NCBI RefSeq assembly: GCF_900187425.1
Contig: NZ_FYDJ01000036.1
Location: 1-35,280, forward strand
Source of the DNA: Pseudomonas sp. Irchel s3h14
Lineage (GTDB): Bacteria; Pseudomonadota; Gammaproteobacteria; Pseudomonadales; Pseudomonadaceae
Length of the DNA: 35,280 nucleotides
Reading direction: 5' to 3'
Positions within the stretch are counted from its first letter, which is position 1. Every line of letters starts with the position of its first letter. Both the position numbers and the translations under genes were made by a program. The notes under the pieces are model-generated. The model did not search any database and had not been told where the DNA came from. It saw only the letters and a program-made list of their open reading frames with translations. Positions 11,401-18,453 of this stretch are shown here, piece after piece.

Positions 11401-14400
11401 ATCAGCGACACCCTGGACGTCACCAAAGTGACCATGACCGCCAGCGATCAGGTGCTTGAAGGCGGCAACATCACCTACACCGCCAACCTGACGAATGCGG
11501 CCGGCAGCGACATGACGGTCAAGTTAAGCAACGGCGAAAGCATCGTGATCAAGGCCGGCGATAAGTCGGGCTCCATTACCGTTCCTGCACCGGCCGATGA
11601 CGTCTACAAGGACGGCAGCAAAATCACCGTCCGCATCGACAGCACCAGCGGCGGCGACTTCGAGAAGCTCAACGTCAACAAAGCCGTGCACATCACCACC
11701 GTCAAAGATACGATCGACACCACCACGCTGAAACTCAGCGCAGACGTGGGCACCGTCGGCGAAGGTGGTCAGATCAACTACACCGCGACCCTGAACCACC
11801 CAGCGGACACGGCGATGACCGTGACCCTGAACAACGGTCTGGTGATCAACATCAAGGCCGGCGAGTCCAGCGGCTCTGCGTCTTTCACCGTACCGAATAA
11901 CGTCTACACCGGCGCAGCGGACATCCTTGCCTCGATCAAGGAAACCACCGGCGGAAACTTCGAAAAACTGGATACCGATAGCTCGGCCATCGTCACCAAA
12001 GTCACCGACACCGCTGACACCACCAACCTGACCTTGAGCGCTAGCGGCTCGGTGCAGGAAGGCGGCCAGATCGTCTACACCGCGACCCTGTCCCAGGCCG
12101 CCGGTAGCGACATGACCGTGAAGCTGAGCAACGGCGCGACCATCACCATCCTCAAGGATGCGGTGTCCGGCCATGTCAGCGTTGCCGCACCGAAAGACGA
12201 CGTCTACAAAGACGCCGGCAAAGTCGAAGCGACCATCAAGGACGCTACCGGCGGCAACTTCGAGAACCTGGTCACCAGCCCCGCAGCGGCAGTCACGGAA
12301 GTGACCGACACAATCAATACGTCGACCGTCAGCCTGACGGCCAACGGCACCGTCGCCGAAGGCGGGACCGTGGTTTACACCGCATCCGTGTCTGCTGAAG
12401 TCACCGGTTCGCCGGTCGTTGTGACCTTGTCCAACGGCCAGACCATCACCATTCCGGTTGGTTCGAGCAGCGCCAGCGTGAACTTCACCGCGCCGAACGA
12501 TGCCTTGGCCGGCGGCGGCTCCCTGAGCGTCAAGATCGACGACGCCAAGGGCGGTAACTTCGAAAAACTGAGCGTCGACGGCAAACCCGCTAACACCGCT
12601 GTCAGCGATACCGTGGACACCACCAAGGTGACCATGACTGCCAGCGACTACGTGGTCGAGGGCGGCACGATCACTTACACCGTCAACCTCAGCAACGCCG
12701 CCGGCACTAATATGACGGTCAAGCTAAGCAACGGCGAGAGCGTCGTGATCAAGGCCGGCGACAAGTCGGGCTCCATTACCGTTCCTGCACCAACCGATGA
12801 CGTCTACAAGGACGGCAGCAAGATCACCGTTGGCATCGCCAGCACCGACGGCGGCAACTTCGAGAAGCTCGACGTCAGCAAGACCACCCACACCACCACC
12901 GTCAATGACACCACCGACACCACCACGCTGAAGCTCAGTGCCGATGTGAGCACCGTCGGCGAAGGTGGCCAGATCGTCTACACCGCCACGCTTAGCCACC
13001 CGGCCGACACGGCGATGACCGTGACGCTGAACAACGGCCTGCTGATCAACATCAAGGCCGGCGAGTCCAGCGGTTCGGCGCCGTACACCGTGCCAAATGA
13101 CGTCTACACCGGCGCGTCGCCCGTCAGGGCAGCGATCGCGGACAGCACTGGCGGCAACTTCGAACAACTGGACACCGATCGCTCGGCCGTCGTGACCAAA
13201 GTGACGGACATCGCTGACACCACGACTATCAGCCTCAGCGCGACTGAGTCGGTGGCTGAAGGTGGTTCGATCGTTTACACCGCGAACCTGACTAACGCTG
13301 CCGGCACTCCGGTCACCGTGACATTGAGCAACGGCGCGGTGATCACCATCGCCGCCAACGCTACCAGCGGTTCCGTGACCGTCAAGGCACCTGCCGATGA
13401 CGTCTATAAAGACGCAGGCAAAGTCGAAGCGACCATCAAAGGCGCCACCGGCGGCAACTTCGAAAACCTGGTCACCAGCCCGGCGGCTGCGGTCACGGAA
13501 GTGACAGACACAATCAACACCTCGACGGTCAGCCTGACCGCCAATGGCTCTGTGGCCGAAGGCGGCACCGTGGTTTACACCGCTTCCGTGTCGGCCGAAG
13601 TTACCGGCTCGCCAGTCGTGGTGACCTTGTCCAACGGCCAGAGCATCACCATTCCGGTCGGTTCGAGCAGCGCCAGCGTGAACTTTGTTGCGCCGAACGA
13701 TGCGTTGACCGGTCATGCACCACTGACCAACTCGATCACCAACGTCAGCGGCGGCAACTACGAAAACCTGGTCGCCGACAAAACACCGGTCAGCACCACC
13801 GTGACTGACACAGTCGACACGACCAATCTGACGCTGAGCGCCAGCAACTCGGTCGCTGAAGGCGGCTCCATCGTTTACACCGCGAACCTGACCCACGCGG
13901 CCGGCACGCCTGTGACCGTCACGTTGAGCAACGGCAAGGTGATCACCATCGCCGCCAACGCCACCAGCGGTTCCGTCACCGTCGATGCACCAAAAGACGA
14001 CGCTTACATCGACGCCGGCAAAGTCAGCGCCACGATCACCACCGCTACCGGCGGCAACTTCGAGAACCTGGTACCAAGCACGGCTCCAGCAGAGACCAAC
14101 GTCACCGACACCTTCGACAAAACCGAAGTCAGCATCAGTGGCAGCACCTCGGTAACCGAAGGCCAGAACGCCAGCTACACCGTCAGCCTGACTAACCCGG
14201 CGCAGACCGAAGTCACCCTGAAAATCACCTACAGCGGCACCGCCGCCGACGGTTCGGACTTCACCGGTGTGTACACCGTGACGATCCCGGCGGGCGGCAG
14301 CAGCACGAGCTTCAACGTCGCGACCCTGGACGACAGGATCACCGAAGGCACTGAAAACTTCGTGGTCAAGATCGACTCGGCCACCGGCGGCAACTTCGAG

Positions 14401-17400
14401 AACCTGGCGATCAGCGCTTCCAACGGCAGCGTCAGCACCTCGATCATCGACAACGATGCGCCACCGGTCCTCGACCTGGACGCCAACAACTCCAGCGGCG
14501 CCACGGGTGCCAACTACAACGTGACCTTCACCGAAGGCACCACCGGTCAGGGCGTATCGATCGGCGACACCGACCTGAAAATCACCGACCCGGACAGCAC
14601 TCTGCTGACCGGCGCGACGATCGTGCTGACCAACCGTCAGGATGGCGATGCTCTGAACCTGGGCCTCAGCGTCAACGGCATCACCATCAATGCCAACAGC
14701 ACGAATGGCACGGTCACGCTGACACTGTCTGGCAGCGCGACGCTGGCCGACTACATGCAACAGATCAAAAACATCAGCTTCACCAACAACAGTGAGGACC
14801 CGAGCAGCGTGCCGCGGATCATCACTGTGACGGTGACCGATGGCAGCAACTACTCCAACACCGCGACCACCACCGTCAACGTGGTCGGCGTGAACGATGC
14901 GCCGACCGCCGCACCGGTTAACGTCACCGGCACCGAAGACACGCCGCTGATTCTTGGCTGGTCGACCTTTGGCGTCAGTGATGTCGACAGCGCCGCCGCT
15001 AACCTGGGCGTGAAAATCACCCAGTTGCCGGGTGATCACCAGTTGCAGTATCTGGACGGCGCGACCTGGAAAGACGTGACGCTCAACCAGACCTTCAGTA
15101 AGGCCGAGATCGATGCCGGCAAGCTGCGCTTCATGCCTGACACCAACGAATCCGGTGCCAACGGCTATGGCGGCACGGAAGTCGGCAACATCAAGGCCGA
15201 CTACGCACAGATCAAATTCCAGCCAACCGACGGCTCGCTGCTCGGCAACACCGGCACGATCAAAATCGACATCACACCCGTGGCCGACGCCCCGTCCCTG
15301 AGCGTTGCAGACAACAGCGTCAAATCCACAGGCCTGATCAAGGAAGTCTGGACCGGCCTGCCACTCGGCACCGATGGCAGCGGCGCAAATACCGGCACCC
15401 TGAAAAGTGTCATCGACGGCGCGGGCAAACCAAACTCCAGCGGCACGGTGACCAACGTGCAGTCCGACGGCAGCGTCGCGGCTGGCACAGCATCGAAAAC
15501 CTCCGGGCTGATCTACCTCGAAGCCGGCAAGTCTTACACCTTCAGCGGCACCGGCGATGACAGCCTTTTGGTGACCATCGGCGGTAAAAACGTGGCGGCC
15601 ACAACGTGGGGCGCGGGCGGCAGTCTGAACGGTTCGTTCACCCCGACCACCAGCGGTTACTACACCCTGGACATCTACCACCACAACCAGAGCGGCCCGG
15701 GTAAGTATGACGTCAACCTGTCGGTCAACGGCAGTGCCGCGGTCGACCTGAGCAGCGCCGGCGTGCCGCTGTACACCGGTGTGGCGGATCTCGCCGCTTC
15801 CGGCGTGACAGTCTCCGATTTGCACGGCACCAGCGGCGAAGGCTACTACGAAGGCTACAAACTCAATGAAGCCGCGGAAGGCACCAGCGTTCACCTGTCC
15901 GCGATCAAGACTGCCCTGACTGATATCGACGGCTCCGAAAGCCTGAGCGTGAAAATCAGCGGCATCCCGGCGGGCTCGGTACTGACCGATGGCGCCGGCC
16001 ACACCTTCACCGCCAGCGCGACGTCCGGCGAAGCAAACGTCACCGGCTGGAACCTCGGCACTCTGACCGTCACCCCGCCGCCGTACTACAACGGCCAGTT
16101 CAACCTGACCGTGACCTCGACCTCCACCGAATCGCTCGGCGGTTCGGCGCAAAGTACCGCGACGATCCCGGTCACGGTTTACCCGGCGGTCTACAACGCC
16201 ACCACCGCCACGGCAGCGGACGACACCATCACCGGCACCGACGGTAACGACATCATGGTCGCCGACATCGGCGGGCTGACCGTGGTGCCGGGCACCAACT
16301 ACAACATTGCGTTCATGGTCGACAGCTCGGGCAGTATGAGCGACGCCTCGGTCAAGGCCGCGAAGGACTCGCTGACGTCGGTGTTCAACACCCTCAAGCA
16401 GAGCATGGGCGGCAACTCGGGGACCGTGAATATCTTCCTGGTGGACTTCGACACCCAGATCAACAGGTCGGTGTCGGTCAATCTGAAGGATCCAGACGCA
16501 CTGACCTTGCTCAAATCTGTTCTGGATTCCATGTCGTCCGGTGGCGGCACCAACTACGAAGACGTGTTCAAAACCACGGCCAACTGGTTCCAGAGTGCCG
16601 ACGCGGTCGCCAACAAGGGCGCGACGAACCTCACGTACTTCATCACCGACGGCAAACCGACTTACTACCAGAACGATGAATCGACCAACCCGAATCTGTA
16701 TGGCGGCGCCAAACTCGACAGCGTAATCACCACCAGCAATTACCAGTTGGGCAAAGCCATCAGCCTGTACCCGGACAGCGACCACCAGATCGATATCACC
16801 GCTTCGGGCTACGTCACGGTCTGGACCAAGTCCGGCAACAGCAACTGGTCGTATAAAGATTTCGGCACCCTGCACGCTCAGGGCGATGGCACCTACGAGT
16901 TCTCGTCCCGCGATGGCAGCGGTAACAGCACCAGCTGGAACGCCATCGACAACTCCACCGACAGCTTCGCGCTGCTGAGCAAGGTGTCGACGGTAGAAGC
17001 CATCGGCATAAACAAGAACGTCACCCTTGACGATCTGAAGCCGTACGACTCGGATAAAACGCCGCAAACCAACATCGATCCGAAAGACCTGGCCAACTCG
17101 ATCATCGGTCACACCGAAGCGACGATGCCTGGCGCGGACACGGTCAATGGCGGCGAGGGCAACGACATCCTGTTTGGCGATCTGGTGAGCTTCAACGGCG
17201 TTGCCGGTGAGGGTTATCAGGCGATGCAGGCGTTCGTCGCCCAGCAAACCGGCGTGGACGTCAGCAAAGTCACCACCAGCAACGTGCACCAGTTCATCAC
17301 CGAGCACTACACCGCGTTCGATGTGTCCGGGGCACATGACGGTAATGACTCGCTGCTGGGCGGGGCCGGTAATGACATTCTCTTCGGCCAGGGTGGCAAC

Positions 17401-17832
17401 GACCTCCTCGACGGCGGCAAGGGCAATGACATCCTGCTCGGGGGCAGCGGTAATGACTCGCTGATGGGTGGTCAGGGCAACGATATTCTGATCGGCGGCT
17501 TGGGCGCCGACACCTTCGTCTGGAAGGCTGGCGACACTGGCAGCGACGTGATCAAGGACTTCAAGGCCAGCGAGGGTGATCGCATCGACTTGCGCGATCT
17601 GCTGCAGGGCGAAACCGGCAGCACCATCGACAACTTCCTGAAGATCACCACCGTGGATGGCGTTTCGTCCCTGCAAGTCAGCTCCGCCGGCAAGTTCAAC
17701 GGCGCTGACGCTGCAGCGGCGCAACCCGATGTGACGATCAAGCTGGAAGGCAACAACTGGTCAAGCGCCAACATCAACTCGTTGATTGCCGGCAGTGACC
17801 CGACCATCAAAATCGATCACAACAACACCTGA
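5497..17832 (+). CDS. lapA: LapA, giant cell-surface biofilm adhesin (type I secreted RTX adhesin)
   Basis: Adhesin of 4,111 residues that anchors cells to surfaces. ATG 5497 is chosen over an upstream TTG (5470) because GGAGAG lies six bases before it and the protein then starts MSSVVAIVKSIVGQVF, as in LapA. Residues 1-125 form the retention module with the TAAG motif at 107-110 (Ala108-Ala109), where LapG cuts. Residues about 172-2870 are about 27 tandem 100-residue Ig-like repeats rich in Thr, Val, Ala and Gly, with almost no Cys. Next are a Calx-beta-like module (2872-2990), two cadherin-like modules (2992-3268), a PA14/GLEYA-like lectin fold (3282-3422) and another beta module (3425-3565). 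A vWA domain follows (3604-3870) with MIDAS DSSGS at 3609-3613. RTX nonapeptides (GGxGNDxL, 3947-4005) and the C-terminal secretion signal end the protein. It is shorter than the best-known LapA proteins (about 5,000 residues or more), which is within repeat-number variation. Confidence 0.97.
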   Translation: MSSVVAIVKSIVGQVFAVSPEGVRRVLVEGDRLFVGDQVDTGAAGAVTLELADGRTLDLGRDTQWSGSDPDSSTDLAQATAQAAPSVEELQQAIVAGADPTTDLEATAAGPTAMSGGGSTGGGHSFVALEATAGRVDPTIGFPTAGIGTAALAAQNTIGGQTADTSANVQRESTLTLSATPTITEAGGVLVYTATLTQAPLTDLTITLSNGSVIVIAAGQTTGTVSVPLAPNDSVYNDPTQINVTVTGTTGGSGIIVTPPTTPAVTQVTDTVDTTTVTLTAGANVTEGGQITYTATLTNPAQTPVTITLSNGSIITIDAGKTTGSVNVDTPVNDVYQNGSTVSTTITGATGGNFENLVPNPAPAVTTITDSPDSTTVTLTAGSTVTEGGQITYTATLTNPAQTPVTVTLSNGSTITIEAGKTTGSVNVDTPANDVYQNGSTVSTTITGATGGNFENLVPSTTPAVTTITDSVDNTGLSLTATGTVVEGGQITYTATLTNPAGTPMTVTLSNGSVITIEAGKSTGTVTVDTAANDVYNNGSTVSTTITGTTGGNFEQLTPSTVPALTTVTDSKDNTGLSLTATGTVVEGGQITYTATLTNPAGTPMTVTLSNGSVITIEAGKTTGSVTVDTAANDVYNNGSTVSTTITGTTGGNFEQLTPSTEPALTTITDSKDNTGLSLSASTEVAEGGQITYTATLTNPAGTPVTVTLSNGAVITIAVNATSGSVTIDAPKDDAYIDAGKVSATISTATGGNFENLVTSPAAAVTEVTDTINTSTVSLTANGPVAEGGTVVYTASVSAEVTGSPVVVTLSNGQTITIPVGSSSASVNFTAPNDALVGGGSLSVKINDAKGGNYEKLEVDSKPADTSITDTADTTTLSLTATDSVAEGGSIVYTATLTNAAGTPVTVTLSNGAVITIAANATSGSVTVAAPKDDAYIDAGKVSATITTAIGGNFENLVKSPAAAVTTVTDTLDTSTVTLTASNSSVAEGGTVVYTASVGAPVTGSPVVVTLSNGQTITIGIGKSSGTVNAVVSNDVLSGHAPLTNSITKVSGGNYENLIADKTPVSTSVTDTVDTTTLSLSATGNVKEGGQITYTATLTHAAGSPVTVTLSNGATITIDAGKTTGTVKVDAPKDDVYKDAGKLEVTIKDAAGGNFESLVTSPTPAVTNVADTVNTTHLTLSAEKSVLEGSHITYTATLTHAAQTPVTVKLSNGETITIEAGKTTGSVTIAAPSDDVHKDAGKLTVTMTDASGGNFEKLDISKASVTTTVKDTVDTTSLSLSASNTVSEGGQITYTATLSNPTDTAMTVKLSNGAVINIAAGATTGSVNFAAPANTPYIDGGKVQAKIASQSGGNFEKVVTDHSPAVTTVTDSADTTGLSLSATGSVAEGGSIVYTATLTNAAGSAMTVTLNNGAVIHIAKGATTGSVNFAAPKDDVYKDAGKVEASITKTAGGNFENLVADKTPAVTDVTDTLNTSTVSLTANSTVAEGGTVVYTASVNAPVTGSPVVVTLSNGQSITIPVGASSASVKYTAPNDALAGGGSLSVKINDAKGGNYEKLEVNGKSADTSITDTVDTTMVSLTATDSVAEGGSIVYTANLTHAAGTPVTVTLSNGAVITIAANATSGSVTVKAPADDVYKDAGKVEATIKGASGGNFENLVTSPAAAVTEVTDTINTSTVSLTANGTVAEGGTVVYTASVSAEVTGSPVVVNLSNGQIITIPVGSSSASVNFTAPNDALAGGGSLSVKINDAKGGNYEKLEVNGKSADTSITDTVDTTMVSLTATDSVAEGGSIVYTANLTHAAGTPVTVTLSNGAVITIAANATSGSVTVKAPADDVYKDAGKVEATIKGATGGNFENLVTSPTAAVTEVTDTINTSTVSLKATPTAAEGGNVVYTASVTSKVTGKDVVVTLANGEKITIPVGESTASITVKAPNDALVGHEPLTNAIKDVTGGNYENLVADKTPTSTAISDTLDVTKVTMTASDQVLEGGNITYTANLTNAAGSDMTVKLSNGESIVIKAGDKSGSITVPAPADDVYKDGSKITVRIDSTSGGDFEKLNVNKAVHITTVKDTIDTTTLKLSADVGTVGEGGQINYTATLNHPADTAMTVTLNNGLVINIKAGESSGSASFTVPNNVYTGAADILASIKETTGGNFEKLDTDSSAIVTKVTDTADTTNLTLSASGSVQEGGQIVYTATLSQAAGSDMTVKLSNGATITILKDAVSGHVSVAAPKDDVYKDAGKVEATIKDATGGNFENLVTSPAAAVTEVTDTINTSTVSLTANGTVAEGGTVVYTASVSAEVTGSPVVVTLSNGQTITIPVGSSSASVNFTAPNDALAGGGSLSVKIDDAKGGNFEKLSVDGKPANTAVSDTVDTTKVTMTASDYVVEGGTITYTVNLSNAAGTNMTVKLSNGESVVIKAGDKSGSITVPAPTDDVYKDGSKITVGIASTDGGNFEKLDVSKTTHTTTVNDTTDTTTLKLSADVSTVGEGGQIVYTATLSHPADTAMTVTLNNGLLINIKAGESSGSAPYTVPNDVYTGASPVRAAIADSTGGNFEQLDTDRSAVVTKVTDIADTTTISLSATESVAEGGSIVYTANLTNAAGTPVTVTLSNGAVITIAANATSGSVTVKAPADDVYKDAGKVEATIKGATGGNFENLVTSPAAAVTEVTDTINTSTVSLTANGSVAEGGTVVYTASVSAEVTGSPVVVTLSNGQSITIPVGSSSASVNFVAPNDALTGHAPLTNSITNVSGGNYENLVADKTPVSTTVTDTVDTTNLTLSASNSVAEGGSIVYTANLTHAAGTPVTVTLSNGKVITIAANATSGSVTVDAPKDDAYIDAGKVSATITTATGGNFENLVPSTAPAETNVTDTFDKTEVSISGSTSVTEGQNASYTVSLTNPAQTEVTLKITYSGTAADGSDFTGVYTVTIPAGGSSTSFNVATLDDRITEGTENFVVKIDSATGGNFENLAISASNGSVSTSIIDNDAPPVLDLDANNSSGATGANYNVTFTEGTTGQGVSIGDTDLKITDPDSTLLTGATIVLTNRQDGDALNLGLSVNGITINANSTNGTVTLTLSGSATLADYMQQIKNISFTNNSEDPSSVPRIITVTVTDGSNYSNTATTTVNVVGVNDAPTAAPVNVTGTEDTPLILGWSTFGVSDVDSAAANLGVKITQLPGDHQLQYLDGATWKDVTLNQTFSKAEIDAGKLRFMPDTNESGANGYGGTEVGNIKADYAQIKFQPTDGSLLGNTGTIKIDITPVADAPSLSVADNSVKSTGLIKEVWTGLPLGTDGSGANTGTLKSVIDGAGKPNSSGTVTNVQSDGSVAAGTASKTSGLIYLEAGKSYTFSGTGDDSLLVTIGGKNVAATTWGAGGSLNGSFTPTTSGYYTLDIYHHNQSGPGKYDVNLSVNGSAAVDLSSAGVPLYTGVADLAASGVTVSDLHGTSGEGYYEGYKLNEAAEGTSVHLSAIKTALTDIDGSESLSVKISGIPAGSVLTDGAGHTFTASATSGEANVTGWNLGTLTVTPPPYYNGQFNLTVTSTSTESLGGSAQSTATIPVTVYPAVYNATTATAADDTITGTDGNDIMVADIGGLTVVPGTNYNIAFMVDSSGSMSDASVKAAKDSLTSVFNTLKQSMGGNSGTVNIFLVDFDTQINRSVSVNLKDPDALTLLKSVLDSMSSGGGTNYEDVFKTTANWFQSADAVANKGATNLTYFITDGKPTYYQNDESTNPNLYGGAKLDSVITTSNYQLGKAISLYPDSDHQIDITASGYVTVWTKSGNSNWSYKDFGTLHAQGDGTYEFSSRDGSGNSTSWNAIDNSTDSFALLSKVSTVEAIGINKNVTLDDLKPYDSDKTPQTNIDPKDLANSIIGHTEATMPGADTVNGGEGNDILFGDLVSFNGVAGEGYQAMQAFVAQQTGVDVSKVTTSNVHQFITEHYTAFDVSGAHDGNDSLLGGAGNDILFGQGGNDLLDGGKGNDILLGGSGNDSLMGGQGNDILIGGLGADTFVWKAGDTGSDVIKDFKASEGDRIDLRDLLQGETGSTIDNFLKITTVDGVSSLQVSSAGKFNGADAAAAQPDVTIKLEGNNWSSANINSLIAGSDPTIKIDHNNT
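5809..5826 (+). other. LapG cleavage site (TAAG) in LapA
   Basis: Codes for LapA residues 105-110 (EATAAG). Ala108-Ala109 lies at the same numbering as the dialanine cut by LapG in P. fluorescens LapA. The intact motif, together with an intact LapG triad, argues that the release switch works in this strain. Confidence 0.85.
10132..10526 (+). repeat. Near-identical long repeat in lapA, copy 1
   Basis: Compared line by line with 10732-11126, this stretch is identical for its first 245 bases. It then differs at only four positions (10377, 10448, 10455, 10483) up to 10526. Most neighbouring units differ far more, so this is a recent duplication or gene conversion of a two-unit block. A third related stretch is at about 13344-13500. 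Confidence 0.9.
10732..11126 (+). repeat. Near-identical long repeat in lapA, copy 2
   Basis: Partner of 10132-10526 at an offset of exactly 600 bases (two repeat units). The 245-base perfect identity is a likely site for recombination or short-read assembly error. Confidence 0.9.
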
Positions 17833-17843
17833 TCCAACGAAAA

Positions 17844-17868
17844 ACGGCCGCCCTTATGGGGCGGCCGT
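17844..17868 (+). terminator. lapA terminator hairpin
   Basis: ACGGCCGCCC at 17844-17853 pairs with GGGCGGCCGT at 17859-17868 around a five-base loop, 12 bases after the lapA stop. The following T-run is weak (CACGTTTGTG), but the ten-base GC-rich stem is strong. Confidence 0.8.
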
Positions 17869-17980
17869 CACGTTTGTGTCCAACACCCCGGTGACGATTT
17901 CGTCGCCGCACCGCATACTCGCGTCCAGTTGGCCTATGCTGCTGAAAGCATGACGCTGGTCCATTTCCGAGGGATGTTCA

Positions 17981-18319
17981 ATGTTCTACGTGCAACGCGA
18001 TGCGCAAGGTCAGTTAGTGCGCGTGGAAGCCACGGCCTACGCCGATGCCACGGAAACACTGCCGGCCGACCACCATGAAATCCAGGCCTGGTATGCCAAT
18101 GAAGTAGTGGAAACCAGCCTCAAACAACTCAAGCAGAGCGACCTGGAAATGATCCGGGTACTCGACGACTTGATCCAGGTGTTGACCAGCAAGGGGGTGA
18201 TCCGCGTCACCGACCTGCCGCCGGCCGCACAAGCCAAGCTGATGGACCGGACCCAGGCCCGTGAAGCGTTGGGCGGGTTGAGTCAATTGATCGATGATGA
18301 AGAGACGGGGTTGATCTAA
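17981..18319 (+). CDS. Small conserved hypothetical protein between lapA and lapD
   Basis: A 112-residue soluble protein of unassigned function. It has a good ribosome binding site (GAGGG at 17969-17973, seven bases before ATG). No signal peptide or membrane segment is visible. The N-terminus (FYVQRDAQGQLVRVEATAYADATE) looks like a small beta-hairpin module. The middle (about residues 40-75) is predicted helical and acidic (SLKQLKQSDLEMIRVLDDLI), followed by SKGVIRVTDLPPAAQAKLMDR. I recall similar Pseudomonas proteins labelled tryptophan synthase beta-like, but nothing here resembles a PLP enzyme, so that name should not be used. It has its own intergenic space after the lapA terminator and converges on lapD. 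Confidence 0.85.
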   Translation: MFYVQRDAQGQLVRVEATAYADATETLPADHHEIQAWYANEVVETSLKQLKQSDLEMIRVLDDLIQVLTSKGVIRVTDLPPAAQAKLMDRTQAREALGGLSQLIDDEETGLI

Positions 18320-18330
18320 CCCCTCAGACT

Positions 18331-18447
18331 GATCGTTCCCACGCTCTGCGTGGTAATGCATCCCGGGACGCTCTGCGTCCCATCGGTGCCAGGCGCAACG
18401 TCGGCGGCGAGGCTGGAGGCATTCCCACGCAGAGCGTGGGAACGATC
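18331..18447. repeat. Palindromic intergenic repeat with 23-base terminal inverted repeats
   Basis: The element begins GATCGTTCCCACGCTCTG and ends with its exact reverse complement; 23 bases pair perfectly between the two ends. Each arm is itself a palindrome (CCACGC-TCT-GCGTGG), and an inner palindrome GGGACGC-TCT-GCGTCCC lies at 18364-18380. It fills the gap between the converging 3' ends of the small ORF and lapD. I recognise the core as a common dispersed Pseudomonas intergenic repeat. Here it may act as a two-way terminator. It carries no coding capacity. Confidence 0.85.
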
Positions 18448-18453
18448 AGTGGG

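Larger units (their letters stand above)
6010..14109 (+). repeat. Tandem array of about 27 units of 300 bp inside lapA
   Basis: The phrase coding for T-x-x-D-T-x-D-T/N-T, followed by x-L-T-A-x-x-x-V-x-E-G-G, recurs every 300 bases from 6010 to 14110, with only an occasional extra codon (for example near 8450). Each unit ends in GGNFENLV or GGNYEKLE. Two subtypes are seen. One has ITYTATLTNPAGTPVTVTLS and a YxDAGKV segment. The other has VVYTASVSAEVTGSPVVVTLS and a GGGSLSVKI or GHxPLTNxI segment. From unit 7 on the two are often interleaved, giving a partial 600-base period. Confidence 0.95.

Noticed and set aside
6010..14109. CRISPR-like regular repetition
   Set aside because: The 300-base period is in frame, codes for 100-residue Ig-like domains, and has no short identical repeats separated by unique spacers.
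12724..17724. 1,666-codon open frame antisense to lapA
   Set aside because: Its translation is low-complexity Gly/Asp/Arg/Val/His text that mirrors the sense repeat. It has no domain, no ribosome site and no promoter. It arises from the codon bias of a GC-rich repeat array. The same holds for the antisense frames at 7507-8616, 8731-9207, 9286-11316 and 11524-12174.
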